From NCBI GenBank assembly GCA_004555855.1, contig SFJQ01000019.1, forward strand, positions 1-22,427: a stretch of 22,427 nucleotides of DNA, written 5' to 3'. Below the pieces are notes generated by a model. The model saw only the letters and a list, made by a program, of their open reading frames with translations, had not been told where the DNA came from and did no database searches. This stretch comes from [Eubacterium] saphenum. Its GTDB lineage: Bacteria > Bacillota > Clostridia > Oscillospirales > Ruminococcaceae. Shown here one piece after another: positions 1 to 6,103 of this stretch. Each line of letters begins with the position of its first letter. Within the stretch, counting starts at the first letter, position 1. The position numbers and the translations under genes are program-made.

Positions 1-189
1 AATTTCATTTTCCGGCACAAAGCCGCTTTCTTCAGCCTCTTCCAGCTGTTCTCTTTCCTTTGGCGTGACTTTTGTATAATCGCTGTCCCAAGCAAGAACA
101 AGCCGCTTGATAAATTCATAAGCAAGCTTTTGCTCGCTGTCCGGAAGCAGTTCCAGCATAGAATCAATCTCTTTTTGCAACGTTGACAT
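1..189 (-). CDS. Putative antitoxin of a toxin-antitoxin pair (3' end cut by window)
   Basis: The minus strand gives an open frame from an ATG at 189 that runs off the left edge, 63 codons visible. The protein begins MSTLQKEIDSMLELLPDSEQ and continues as an acidic, helical polypeptide ending in view with EEAEESGFVPENEI. An AAGGAGTGAT ribosome-binding site sits just before the ATG. It follows a RelE-type toxin gene by 12 bases. Small acidic proteins of this kind commonly pair with RelE/ParE toxins, usually neutralising them by binding and repressing the shared promoter; that role is inferred from position and composition. There is no recognisable DNA-binding domain in the visible part. It could instead be an unrelated small protein co-transcribed with the toxin. 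Confidence 0.6.
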   Translation of the reverse strand, partial: MSTLQKEIDSMLELLPDSEQKLAYEFIKRLVLAWDSDYTKVTPKEREQLEEAEESGFVPENEI

Positions 190-201
190 AAATATCACTC
201 C

Positions 202-463
202 TTACTTGTATATGTCACCGCGTGAGCCGATGTCGATAATATAGAGAATTTCAAGCTCACCGTTATTGCCGTACTTAAATATTATGCGGTATTTTCCTAC
301 TCTTAACCGCATTCTTCCGTCTTTGTAGCCTTGCATAGGCTTTATATCACCAACTGCGGGCTTTAAGCGTCAAGCCATAAATAGCCTCTCTTATTTTGCT
401 TACAAGCCCTTTCTCGGCTTTTGCCAGAAATTTAAGGCTTTCTTTTGAATACTCAATTTTCAT
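202..463 (-). pseudogene. RelE/ParE-family toxin, frameshifted
   Basis: The minus frame from ATG 463 reads MKIEYSKESLKFLAKAEKGL and on to IREAIYGLTLKA, then hits TGA at 347-349 after 38 codons. Dropping one base in the run at 358-361 restores a continuous frame to TAA at 202-204. That restored part reads AVGDIKPMQGYKDGRMRLRV, then GKYRIIFKYGN, and ends DIGSRGDIYK. The core R-L-R-V-G-x-Y-R-I-I-F and the closing RGDIYK are hallmarks of RelE/ParE toxins, which are ribosome-dependent mRNA nucleases or gyrase poisons. The restored product would be about 86 residues, normal for the family. A GAGAGTGA-type ribosome-binding site precedes the ATG. The toxin is likely inactive as sequenced; a homopolymer sequencing error in the GGG run (358-360) is the main alternative. 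Confidence 0.8.
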
Positions 464-538
464 AGGTTCACTCTCGTTTTTTATTCGATTCCAAAAAGCA
501 GAATACCATCGAAACCGATTTTACAATAATCCATTCTC

Positions 539-567
539 ATTATATCACTTTTTTTCCATTTATTCAA
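539..567 (-). promoter_or_regulatory. Sigma-A promoter for the toxin-antitoxin operon
   Basis: On the minus strand a TTGAAT -35 box (567-562) is followed after exactly 17 bases by TATAAT (544-539), with TG one base upstream of the -10 (extended -10). Transcription would start near 532, giving a leader of about 70 bases before the toxin ATG at 463. No operator dyad is obvious. Confidence 0.7.
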
Positions 568-684
568 GAGGTGTATTTGAAGTTTTGGGGGAAATCGTCA
601 ATGTATTCTTCACAAAACGGTTTTTGTGTTTTTGTGGAAAATTCATAAAAATTCAAAAAAAGCCCCGAAGATTTTAGATAGCTG

Positions 685-713
685 TTTACAAAAAGAAAAT
701 TTTATGATATAAT
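685..713 (+). promoter_or_regulatory. Sigma-A promoter for the diguanylate cyclase
   Basis: TTTACA (685-690), a 17-base spacer, then TATAAT (708-713) preceded by TGA (extended -10). Transcription would start near 720, leaving a leader of about 73 bases before the ATG at 793. The leader contains only a short CCGC-ACAA-GCGG hairpin and does not resemble a cyclic-di-GMP riboswitch. Confidence 0.75.
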
Positions 714-792
714 GATTTTAAGCCTTTACTACGGAATATCCGCACAAGCGGCTGTTCTTGAAAAATACATTATGTGAAACGGGGAGAATGCA

Positions 793-2697
793 ATGAAATT
801 CAAAAGAGTAATAATGATTGCGGCGATGTTCTTTGCTGTCGTACCGATGGTGGCTTATGCGATTTTCAGCAATAACACGCTCACTGCAAGCGGCGAAAAG
901 GAGTTTTCGACAATCGTAACCTCCGTTGCGGAAAATCAGGCTTCTCCGCTCAACGCGCTTGTCAGCAGTGCAAAGGCAGATATCGATTTTGTCGCAAGCG
1001 TTGACGCTGTAAAAAGCGCGGCGTCTTCGGGAACTTCAATCGACGCTGCAAACGCTGTTCTGACAAATTTTGCCAACGAAAACGCCCTTGTAACCGGTGC
1101 GAGAATTGTTGACAACAGCGGTAAGATTATCGCAGGAACTGATTTCGGAAAATCGTGGGAAAACTTCTCCGGTTCTTCCTTGAAGGACAATTCGCTCTAT
1201 TTTGACAATGCTTCCGGCAAGGCAAATCTGAGCATCAAGAAAAATATCGGACAGAGCGTTGTTATCGTTTCGTATGATATTTCCGGCGCAAACACCATTA
1301 TTTCCAGAATTTGCGATAATTCCAAGTTCTATAAAACCGGCAACATTATGATTATCGATTCCAACGGAAACTGGAGCACGGGAATTGGCTTCAGCAGCAG
1401 CTCTGCGCTTCCGGCTGATGTTGCGGCAAAGCTTCCGACGCTTGCAAACGGCATTGTTTCCGGAACGTTCAAATATCAGGCTAACGATGGCGCAGAAAAC
1501 CTTGGCGCAATGATTAGAGCAGGCGGCGACGACGGTCTTGTCGCGGTTGTAAGCTGCCCTACGGATAAGATTGAGCTGTTCTCACGCAATTCTTCGATGA
1601 CCATCATCATTATGGCGATTGTTCTCGGTATCCTGAGCTGCGTTGCGGCAGTTCTGGTTTCGCGTGTAATTACCGCTCCTCTGACGAAAATTCAGAAGAC
1701 GCTCGGAACAATCCGCAACGGCGACCACGAGGCTCGTATCCGCAATATGACCAACAACGAGTACGGACAGCTTTCGAGAGCGTTCAACAATCTGGTAGAC
1801 GATATCGTTGTCAGCGAGGACAGATACAGAAACATCTCCGAGATGTCCGACAACATCATTTTCGAGTGGAATTTCAAGACCAACGAGGTTGTTTTCTCCA
1901 ACAACTTTAATAAGAAGTTCAGCTATCGCGCTCCCTCCAACCACTTCGGCGACAGCTTCCTGCTCAAGGCAAAGGTTCACCCCGATGACCTTGAAAGATA
2001 CAGAAGCGACCTTGACCAGCTTGAAAAGGGCAAGAATTTCGAGCGCAACGAGTACCGTATCAAGAACATTTACGGCGACTTTATCTGGGTTCTTATGAGA
2101 ACCGAAACGCTCAAGGACAACGACGGCAAGCCCGTAAAGGTTGTCGGAGTTATGGTTGATATCGACCGCGGAAAGAAGTCCGAGCAGCAGCTCACCGAGC
2201 GCGCGAGCTTCGACGCTCTCACCGAGCTTTACAACCGTGAAACGATTGAAAATCAGATTGACAACGAGATTTCGCTCTCCGAGATGCGTAAATCCGAGAT
2301 GGCGGTTCTGTTCATCGACGTGGACGACTTCAAGCACTACAACGATAATTACAGCCACGCGACAGGCGACCAGGTACTTAAATTCCTTGCAAAGACGATT
2401 AAGACCGAGGTTGAAGGCGTTGGTTTTGCGGGAAGATACGGCGGCGATGAGTTTATCGTGCTGCTGCGTGACGCGGAAACAAATGACCCTGCGCTTTTTG
2501 CTCAGCGTATTATCGCAAAGCTCAACGAGGGCTTTGACGCGGATATCGGCGAGCGGCTCACGGTAAGCGTTTCCATCGGTATCGCTCTTATCAAGGACAA
2601 CTACAACACGCGCGTTGAATACCTCATCGGTAAAGCGGACGACGCGATGTACTCCGTTAAGAAGAGCGGAAAGTCCAACTACGCGTTCATCGAATAA
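793..2697 (+). CDS. Membrane diguanylate cyclase (dCACHE-like–HAMP–PAS–GGDEF)
   Basis: This is a 634-residue sensor enzyme predicted to make cyclic-di-GMP from two GTP at the inner face of the membrane. Helix 1 spans about 7-25. An extracytoplasmic ligand-sensing region (about 30-265, CACHE-like by size and position) follows, then helix 2 at about 268-291, a HAMP linker at about 292-343, a PAS_3-type domain at about 345-460 (with HPDD and a closing VMVDIDRGKK), and a GGDEF domain at about 468-630. The active-site loop is GRYGGDEF with an intact GGDEF at 550-554. The usual RxxD inhibitory site five residues upstream is absent (EGVG there). Start ATG 793 has a GGGGAG site. It has its own promoter and terminator, so it is a single-gene unit. 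Input ligand unknown. Confidence 0.9.
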   Translation: MKFKRVIMIAAMFFAVVPMVAYAIFSNNTLTASGEKEFSTIVTSVAENQASPLNALVSSAKADIDFVASVDAVKSAASSGTSIDAANAVLTNFANENALVTGARIVDNSGKIIAGTDFGKSWENFSGSSLKDNSLYFDNASGKANLSIKKNIGQSVVIVSYDISGANTIISRICDNSKFYKTGNIMIIDSNGNWSTGIGFSSSSALPADVAAKLPTLANGIVSGTFKYQANDGAENLGAMIRAGGDDGLVAVVSCPTDKIELFSRNSSMTIIIMAIVLGILSCVAAVLVSRVITAPLTKIQKTLGTIRNGDHEARIRNMTNNEYGQLSRAFNNLVDDIVVSEDRYRNISEMSDNIIFEWNFKTNEVVFSNNFNKKFSYRAPSNHFGDSFLLKAKVHPDDLERYRSDLDQLEKGKNFERNEYRIKNIYGDFIWVLMRTETLKDNDGKPVKVVGVMVDIDRGKKSEQQLTERASFDALTELYNRETIENQIDNEISLSEMRKSEMAVLFIDVDDFKHYNDNYSHATGDQVLKFLAKTIKTEVEGVGFAGRYGGDEFIVLLRDAETNDPALFAQRIIAKLNEGFDADIGERLTVSVSIGIALIKDNYNTRVEYLIGKADDAMYSVKKSGKSNYAFIE

Positions 2698-2716
2698 GAG
2701 TAAATTTGAAGTATTA

Positions 2717-2750
2717 CAATGCCGCGCAATTTTGTGCGGCATTGTTTTTT
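2717..2750 (+). terminator. Intrinsic terminator after the diguanylate cyclase
   Basis: The 9-bp stem CAATGCCGC (2717-2725) pairs with GCGGCATTG (2736-2744), and the stem can extend inward. Six T residues follow (2745-2750). The T-tract ends exactly where the ribosome-binding site of the next gene begins. Confidence 0.85.
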
Positions 2751-2755
2751 GGAGG
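2751..2755 (+). promoter_or_regulatory. Ribosome-binding site fixing the methyltransferase start
   Basis: GGAGG lies 4 bases before ATG 2760. It selects that ATG over an upstream in-frame TTG at 2706, which would lie inside the terminator region and add 18 unlikely residues. Confidence 0.8.
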
Positions 2756-2759
2756 AAAA

Positions 2760-3548
2760 ATGGAAATAAAAGACGCGAGAATTGACAACGGAAAGGCTTT
2801 TGATTGGGGGAGAACCTCGGCGGAGTATGCGAAATTCCGCGACATTTACCCTGAGGAGTTTTACGAGAAAATCATCAGTCTGGGCTTGTGTACAAGCGGG
2901 CAAAAGGTGCTTGATATTGGCACGGGAACGGGCGTTTTGCCGAGGAATATGTACAAATTCGGCGCAAGCTGGACAGGGACGGACATTTCCGAGGAGCAGA
3001 TAAATCAGGCGAAAAGGCTGTCCGAGGGTATGGATATCGAGTATTTCGCGTCGTCGGCGGAAAAGCTGGATTTCCCCGAAAACACCTTTGACGCAATCAC
3101 GGCTTGCCAGTGCCTCTGGTATTTCAATCACGAGCAGATTGCGCCGATTTTGCACAAAATTCTGAAGCCGAACGGACGGTTTTTGGCGCTGCTTATGAAC
3201 TGGCTTCCGTTTGAGGACAAAATTGCCGGAGCGAGCGAGGAGCTTGTTCTGAAATACAGCCCCGAGTGGAGCGGCGCAGGCGAAAAAGTACACCCGATTG
3301 CCATTCCGGAGTGCTATGACGGGTATTTTGAGCTTGTCCGGCACGAGGAATACCCGATTAAGGTGCATTTCACGCGGGAGAGCTGGAATGGCAGAATGAA
3401 AGCCTGCCGCGGTATCGGCGCTTCTTTGCCGAGCAAAAAAATCGCCGAATGGGAGCGCGAGCATCAAAAGCTCCTTGAAAAAATCGCGCCCGAGGAGTTT
3501 GATATCCTGCATTTCGCGGCGCTCGCGGAGCTGAAAGTGAAAAAATAA
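2760..3548 (+). CDS. Class I SAM-dependent methyltransferase, substrate unknown
   Basis: This is a 262-residue cytoplasmic protein with a UbiE/Methyltransf_11-type Rossmann fold. Motif I is VLDIGTGTG (about 50-58), which binds S-adenosylmethionine. The acidic residue after β2 is in TGTDIS (about 72-77). The motif II/III region is FDAITACQCLWYF, followed by LHKILKPNGRFLAL, the usual pre-β5 signature. The C-terminal third (about 145-262) has no signature I can tie to a substrate. The start is set by GGAGG at 2751. A terminator of the upstream cyclase gene directly abuts that site, so expression must come from read-through or from a promoter within the cyclase gene. Its own terminator follows at 3555-3577. 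Methyl acceptor could be a small molecule or a cofactor precursor; nothing nearby decides. Confidence 0.85.
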   Translation: MEIKDARIDNGKAFDWGRTSAEYAKFRDIYPEEFYEKIISLGLCTSGQKVLDIGTGTGVLPRNMYKFGASWTGTDISEEQINQAKRLSEGMDIEYFASSAEKLDFPENTFDAITACQCLWYFNHEQIAPILHKILKPNGRFLALLMNWLPFEDKIAGASEELVLKYSPEWSGAGEKVHPIAIPECYDGYFELVRHEEYPIKVHFTRESWNGRMKACRGIGASLPSKKIAEWEREHQKLLEKIAPEEFDILHFAALAELKVKK

Positions 3549-3554
3549 ATCTTT

Positions 3555-3577
3555 ATCCCCGTCGAAATGGCGGGGAT
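3555..3577 (+). terminator. Intrinsic terminator after the methyltransferase
   Basis: Stem ATCCCCG (3555-3561) pairs with CGGGGAT (3571-3577) and is followed by TTTC-TTG. It lies 7 bases past the stop codon. Confidence 0.8.
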
Positions 3578-3740
3578 TTTCTTGTCCGAGAACAAATTAT
3601 CGCGGTTTTTCATAAAGCCCTACTTACCCGATAGGCTTAATACCAAAGCGCGGAATTTCATAAATTTGGTTATTCAAAAAGCGCATTTTTTCGGCTTAAA
3701 TCGGCAAGATATTTGTAAAATCTTTTGAGAGGAGATTTCT
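3578..3740. other. Upstream region of the spoVA genes
   Basis: This gap is about 160 bases, AT-rich, and holds no gene. It contains an imperfect inverted repeat AAGCC(C)TA / TAGGCTT around 3615-3638 and a possible forespore promoter (3683-3711). No good housekeeping promoter is visible: TAAAAT at 3716-3721 has no matching -35. Confidence 0.5.
3683..3711 (+). promoter_or_regulatory. Candidate forespore (sigma-G/F-like) promoter for spoVA
   Basis: GCATT (3683-3687) and CAAGATA (3705-3711), 17 bases apart, partly match the sigma-G pattern (GHATR, CATWMTA), five of seven at the -10. spoVA operons are sigma-G dependent in Bacillus, and no sigma-A promoter is seen here. The match is weak. Confidence 0.3.
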
Positions 3741-4184
3741 ATGAATATATCAAATCAGGAATACGGCGAGCTTGCAAAACGCGTTTCGCCGCCCTCATCA
3801 ATGGCAAAAACGATACCGATGGCGTTTCTGATAGGCGGCGCAATCTGCACGCTCGGCGAGGCGCTTTTGAATATGTACGCGGCGCTTGGATTTTCGCAGG
3901 ACGACGCGGGCGCGCTCACTTCGATGTCGCTGATTTTCCTCAGCGCGCTGCTGACGGGCTTCAAGCTGTACGACAGGCTTGCTCAGCACGCGGGCGCAGG
4001 CACGCTTGTCCCGATAACCGGCTTCGCAAATTCGATTGTGTCGCCCGCACTCGAGTTTAAAAGTGAGGGCTATGTTCTGGGACTTGGCGCAAAAATGTTC
4101 GTAATCGCAGGTCCTGTGCTGGTTTACGGCATCTCGGCTTCGATAGTATACGGCATAATCTATTATATCCAAACGCTTTTGTAA
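3741..4184 (+). CDS. spoVAC: Stage V sporulation protein AC
   Basis: This is a 147-residue integral membrane protein of the SpoVA complex, which moves calcium-dipicolinate into the developing spore and releases it at germination. In Bacillus, SpoVAC behaves as a mechanosensitive channel of the spore inner membrane. Visible traits are several hydrophobic segments (about 23-45, 58-74, 112-146), the conserved loop TLVPITGFANSIVSPALEFK between them, and the family length. GAGGAG precedes ATG 3741. The stop is followed 12 bases later by spoVAD, as in most spore formers. A forespore-type promoter candidate lies upstream; no sigma-A promoter is evident. Confidence 0.93.
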   Translation: MNISNQEYGELAKRVSPPSSMAKTIPMAFLIGGAICTLGEALLNMYAALGFSQDDAGALTSMSLIFLSALLTGFKLYDRLAQHAGAGTLVPITGFANSIVSPALEFKSEGYVLGLGAKMFVIAGPVLVYGISASIVYGIIYYIQTLL

Positions 4185-4196
4185 GGGGGAATTTTT

Positions 4197-5201
4197 GTGG
4201 CGATTTGCGAAGGAAAAACCTTTCGATACAGCAACGCGTCGATAATTTCATACGGGAGCGTTGCGGGAAAAGTCGAGAGCGACGGACCTTTCGGGGACGA
4301 ATTTGACGAGATAATCAGCGACAACAAGGGCAGCGCGGAAACTTGGGAGCAAGCCGAGGCGCTTTTCCAGCAGAAGGCGCTGAAGCACGCGATGGACAAA
4401 GCGGGGCTTGTTCCCGAGAAGATGGACTTGATTTTCGCAGGCGACCTGCTTAATCAGTGTACAGGCTCGTCCTACGGTTTGAAGGATTTCTATGTGCCGT
4501 TTCTGGGAATTTACGGCGCTTGTTCAACGTTTGCGGAGGGGCTGCTTTTAGCGGGCGCGATGGTAAACGCGGGCTATGTCGATAACGCGGCGGCGGTGTC
4601 CTCGTCGCATTTTTCTTCGGCTGAACGGCAGTTTCGGTTTCCGCTGAATTACGGCGGCGTCCGCACACCGACTGCTCAGTGGACGGCAACGGCTGCGGGA
4701 GCGGCGATTGTTGCGGCGAGCCAAAAGCCCCCGTTCATAAAAGCGGCAACTGTCGGGAAAATCGAAGATATGGGTATTTCCGATTTGAACAATATGGGCG
4801 CGGCAATGGCGGGCGCAGCTTATGATACAATTTCACGGCATTTGAAGCATATAGGTACAAATCCCGAGGATTATGACGCGATAATCACGGGCGATTTGGG
4901 AGAAGTTGGCAGCAATATGCTGTACGAGCTGTTCAGACGTGACGGAATTGCCCTCGAGCAGCACCACAAGGATTGCGGACTGCTGATTTACGACCGCGAG
5001 AAGCAGGACGTTCACGCGGGAGGAAGCGGCTGCGGTTGTTCAGCGTCGATGATGTGCGGGCATTTTCTGAAACACGTTGAAAACGGCGATTTGAAGCGGA
5101 TTTTGTATGTTGCAACCGGCGCGCTGATGTCGCCGACAATGGTTCAGCAGGGCGGCAATATCCCCGGCATCGCGCACGCCGTTGAGATAACGAACCGCTG
5201 A
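4197..5201 (+). CDS. spoVAD: Stage V sporulation protein AD (dipicolinic-acid-binding)
   Basis: This is a 334-residue soluble protein with a thiolase/ketoacyl-synthase-like fold. In Bacillus, SpoVAD binds dipicolinic acid and sits on the spore inner membrane with SpoVAC. Motifs seen are FAGDLLNQCTGSSYGLK (about 80-96), YGACSTFAEG (about 106-115, at the position of the thiolase cysteine), the SSHFSSAERQFRFPLNYGG block, and GGSGCGCSASM (about 275-285). These are strongly conserved in the family. The start is a GTG at 4197 with AAGGGGG upstream. It is followed by a 101-base gap containing a stem-loop before spoVAE. Confidence 0.95.
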   Translation: MAICEGKTFRYSNASIISYGSVAGKVESDGPFGDEFDEIISDNKGSAETWEQAEALFQQKALKHAMDKAGLVPEKMDLIFAGDLLNQCTGSSYGLKDFYVPFLGIYGACSTFAEGLLLAGAMVNAGYVDNAAAVSSSHFSSAERQFRFPLNYGGVRTPTAQWTATAAGAAIVAASQKPPFIKAATVGKIEDMGISDLNNMGAAMAGAAYDTISRHLKHIGTNPEDYDAIITGDLGEVGSNMLYELFRRDGIALEQHHKDCGLLIYDREKQDVHAGGSGCGCSASMMCGHFLKHVENGDLKRILYVATGALMSPTMVQQGGNIPGIAHAVEITNR

Positions 5202-5226
5202 AACGGCGGCGCAAAGCGGAATTTCA

Positions 5227-5261
5227 AGCGTATATTACGGCATTGCTTGCCGTGAAACGCT
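5227..5261 (+). other. Stem-loop in the spoVAD-spoVAE gap
   Basis: An inner stem ACGGCA (5237-5242) / TGCCGT (5248-5253) with loop TTGCT is stacked over an outer AGCGT (5227-5231) / ACGCT (5257-5261). No T-tract follows, so it is not a terminator. It may stabilise or process the mRNA. Confidence 0.5.
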
Positions 5262-5291
5262 CGGCTGAAATCGGGCGAAAGAAAGCGGCAG

Positions 5292-5298
5292 AAAGGAG
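5292..5298 (+). promoter_or_regulatory. Ribosome-binding site fixing the spoVAE start
   Basis: AAAGGAG lies 4 bases before ATG 5303 and gives the canonical SpoVAE N-terminus (MDIFLDYLWAF). The longer frame from a TTG at 5243 would add 20 charged residues and is rejected. Confidence 0.8.
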
Positions 5299-5302
5299 AA
5301 AA

Positions 5303-5689
5303 ATGGATATTTTTTTGGATTATCTTTGGGCATTCTTAGTCGGCGGACTGCTTTGTGCAATCGGACAGGTTCTGATTGACCTGACAAAGCTCACGCCCGC
5401 GCGCATACTCACGTCTTATGTTGTGGCGGGTGTGATTTTGGGGGCGCTGGGCTGGTACGAGCCGATTGTTGACTTGGCGGGAGGCGGCGCGACCGTTCCC
5501 CTCACGGGCTTCGGCAATCTTCTCGCAAAAGGCGTGCGCCGTGCCGTTGATGAAAACGGGCTGTTGGGCGCGTTTATGGGCGGATTTACGTCAGCGGCAG
5601 TCGGGGTATCGGCAGCAATTTTCTTCGGACTTCTGGCAGCGCTGGTGTTCAAGAGCGGCTCAAAAATCAATGAAAGTTCTTCATCATAA
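5303..5689 (+). CDS. spoVAE: Stage V sporulation protein AE
   Basis: This is a 128-residue membrane protein and the third SpoVA component present. It shows hydrophobic segments near 6-25, 36-52 and 95-118. The family signature is GGGATVPLTGFGNLLAKGV (about 60-78), which resembles the VPITGFANSI loop of SpoVAC; the two are related folds. The chosen ATG has a strong AAAGGAG site. No spoVAA, spoVAB, spoVAEa or spoVAF copy is present here, so the cluster is the three-gene AC-AD-AE form typical of many Clostridia. The gene ends 29 bases before the convergent VOC gene stop, with a shared hairpin between them. Confidence 0.93.
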   Translation: MDIFLDYLWAFLVGGLLCAIGQVLIDLTKLTPARILTSYVVAGVILGALGWYEPIVDLAGGGATVPLTGFGNLLAKGVRRAVDENGLLGAFMGGFTSAAVGVSAAIFFGLLAALVFKSGSKINESSSS

Positions 5690-5691
5690 CC

Positions 5692-5720
5692 AAAAACGCG
5701 GGCGCCAAAACGTCCGCGTT
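5692..5720 (-). terminator. Terminator between convergent spoVAE and VOC genes
   Basis: A 10-bp stem (5695-5704 with 5711-5720, one G-T pair, loop CCAAAA) has a T-tract only when read on the minus strand. It therefore ends the HAD-VOC transcript. The VOC stop codon overlaps the stem base. It may serve weakly in the plus direction for spoVA. Confidence 0.7.
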
Positions 5721-6102
5721 AAACCGTTATTTCAACCAAATTCCCCTCAAAATCAAGCACAACGCTTTCAAAATAACCATCTCCGGTGGTTCTCGGCGGA
5801 CTGGCGATTTCAAAGCCGTCGCTTTCTAGCAGCTCGGTGATTCCCACAACCTTTTCCTTGCTCCCGACGCTAATCGCGATATGCGCGAAGCCTGTCGCAA
5901 AGCGCTCTCGCGGGGCGTTCACGCACTCCGCTCTCGTCATCAGCTCCAGCCGTGCGCCGCCGTCAAAGGTGAGGAAATAGGTTTGCAGACCGGTTTTGGG
6001 ATTGTGGTATTTTTCGCCGCGTTTTGCTCCGAAATACTTCTCGAAAAACGCGCACTCCCGCTCCAAATCCGTGGTATAAATCGCGATATGTTCAATCTTC
6101 AC
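5719..6102 (-). CDS. VOC-superfamily (glyoxalase/bleomycin-resistance fold) protein
   Basis: This is a 127-residue protein with the paired βαβββ fold of the vicinal oxygen chelate superfamily. It reads (V/M)KIEHIAIYTTDLERECAFF at the start, has RLELM mid-way, FAHIAISVGSKE opening the second half, and ends LDFEGNLVEITV. The candidate metal ligands His5, the Glu of LELM, the His of AHIAI and the Glu of LVEIT match glyoxalase-I positions, so it is probably a metal-dependent lyase, isomerase or dioxygenase-like enzyme. The substrate cannot be read. The start is taken as GTG 6102, just past the HAD stop, using GGTGA inside the HAD 3' end; a GTG three codons upstream is possible. It is probably translationally coupled to the HAD gene. 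Confidence 0.85.
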   Translation of the reverse strand: MKIEHIAIYTTDLERECAFFEKYFGAKRGEKYHNPKTGLQTYFLTFDGGARLELMTRAECVNAPRERFATGFAHIAISVGSKEKVVGITELLESDGFEIASPPRTTGDGYFESVVLDFEGNLVEITV

Positions 6103-6103
6103 T

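Larger units (their letters stand above)
464..792. other. AT-rich divergent intergenic region
   Basis: This 329-base stretch separates the leftward toxin-antitoxin pair from the rightward diguanylate cyclase. It holds one promoter for each side (539-567 minus, 685-713 plus). It also holds an AT-rich hairpin with stem CACAAAA/TTTTGTG (611-617 and 622-628), and a small CCGC/GCGG tetraloop hairpin at 740-751 in the cyclase leader. No tRNA, riboswitch or convincing gene was seen. Confidence 0.6.

Noticed and set aside
396..677. Plus-strand open frame of 93 codons
   Set aside because: It runs antisense to the toxin start and through the AT-rich intergenic promoters, is rich in Phe/Arg of low complexity, and has no ribosome-binding site.
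714..792. Possible cyclic-di-GMP riboswitch in the cyclase leader
   Set aside because: The leader is about 73 bases with only a 4-bp hairpin and lacks GEMM-type conserved blocks.
1582..2742. 386-codon minus-strand open frame
   Set aside because: Antisense shadow of the diguanylate cyclase, whose domains are unambiguous; it also crosses the terminator.
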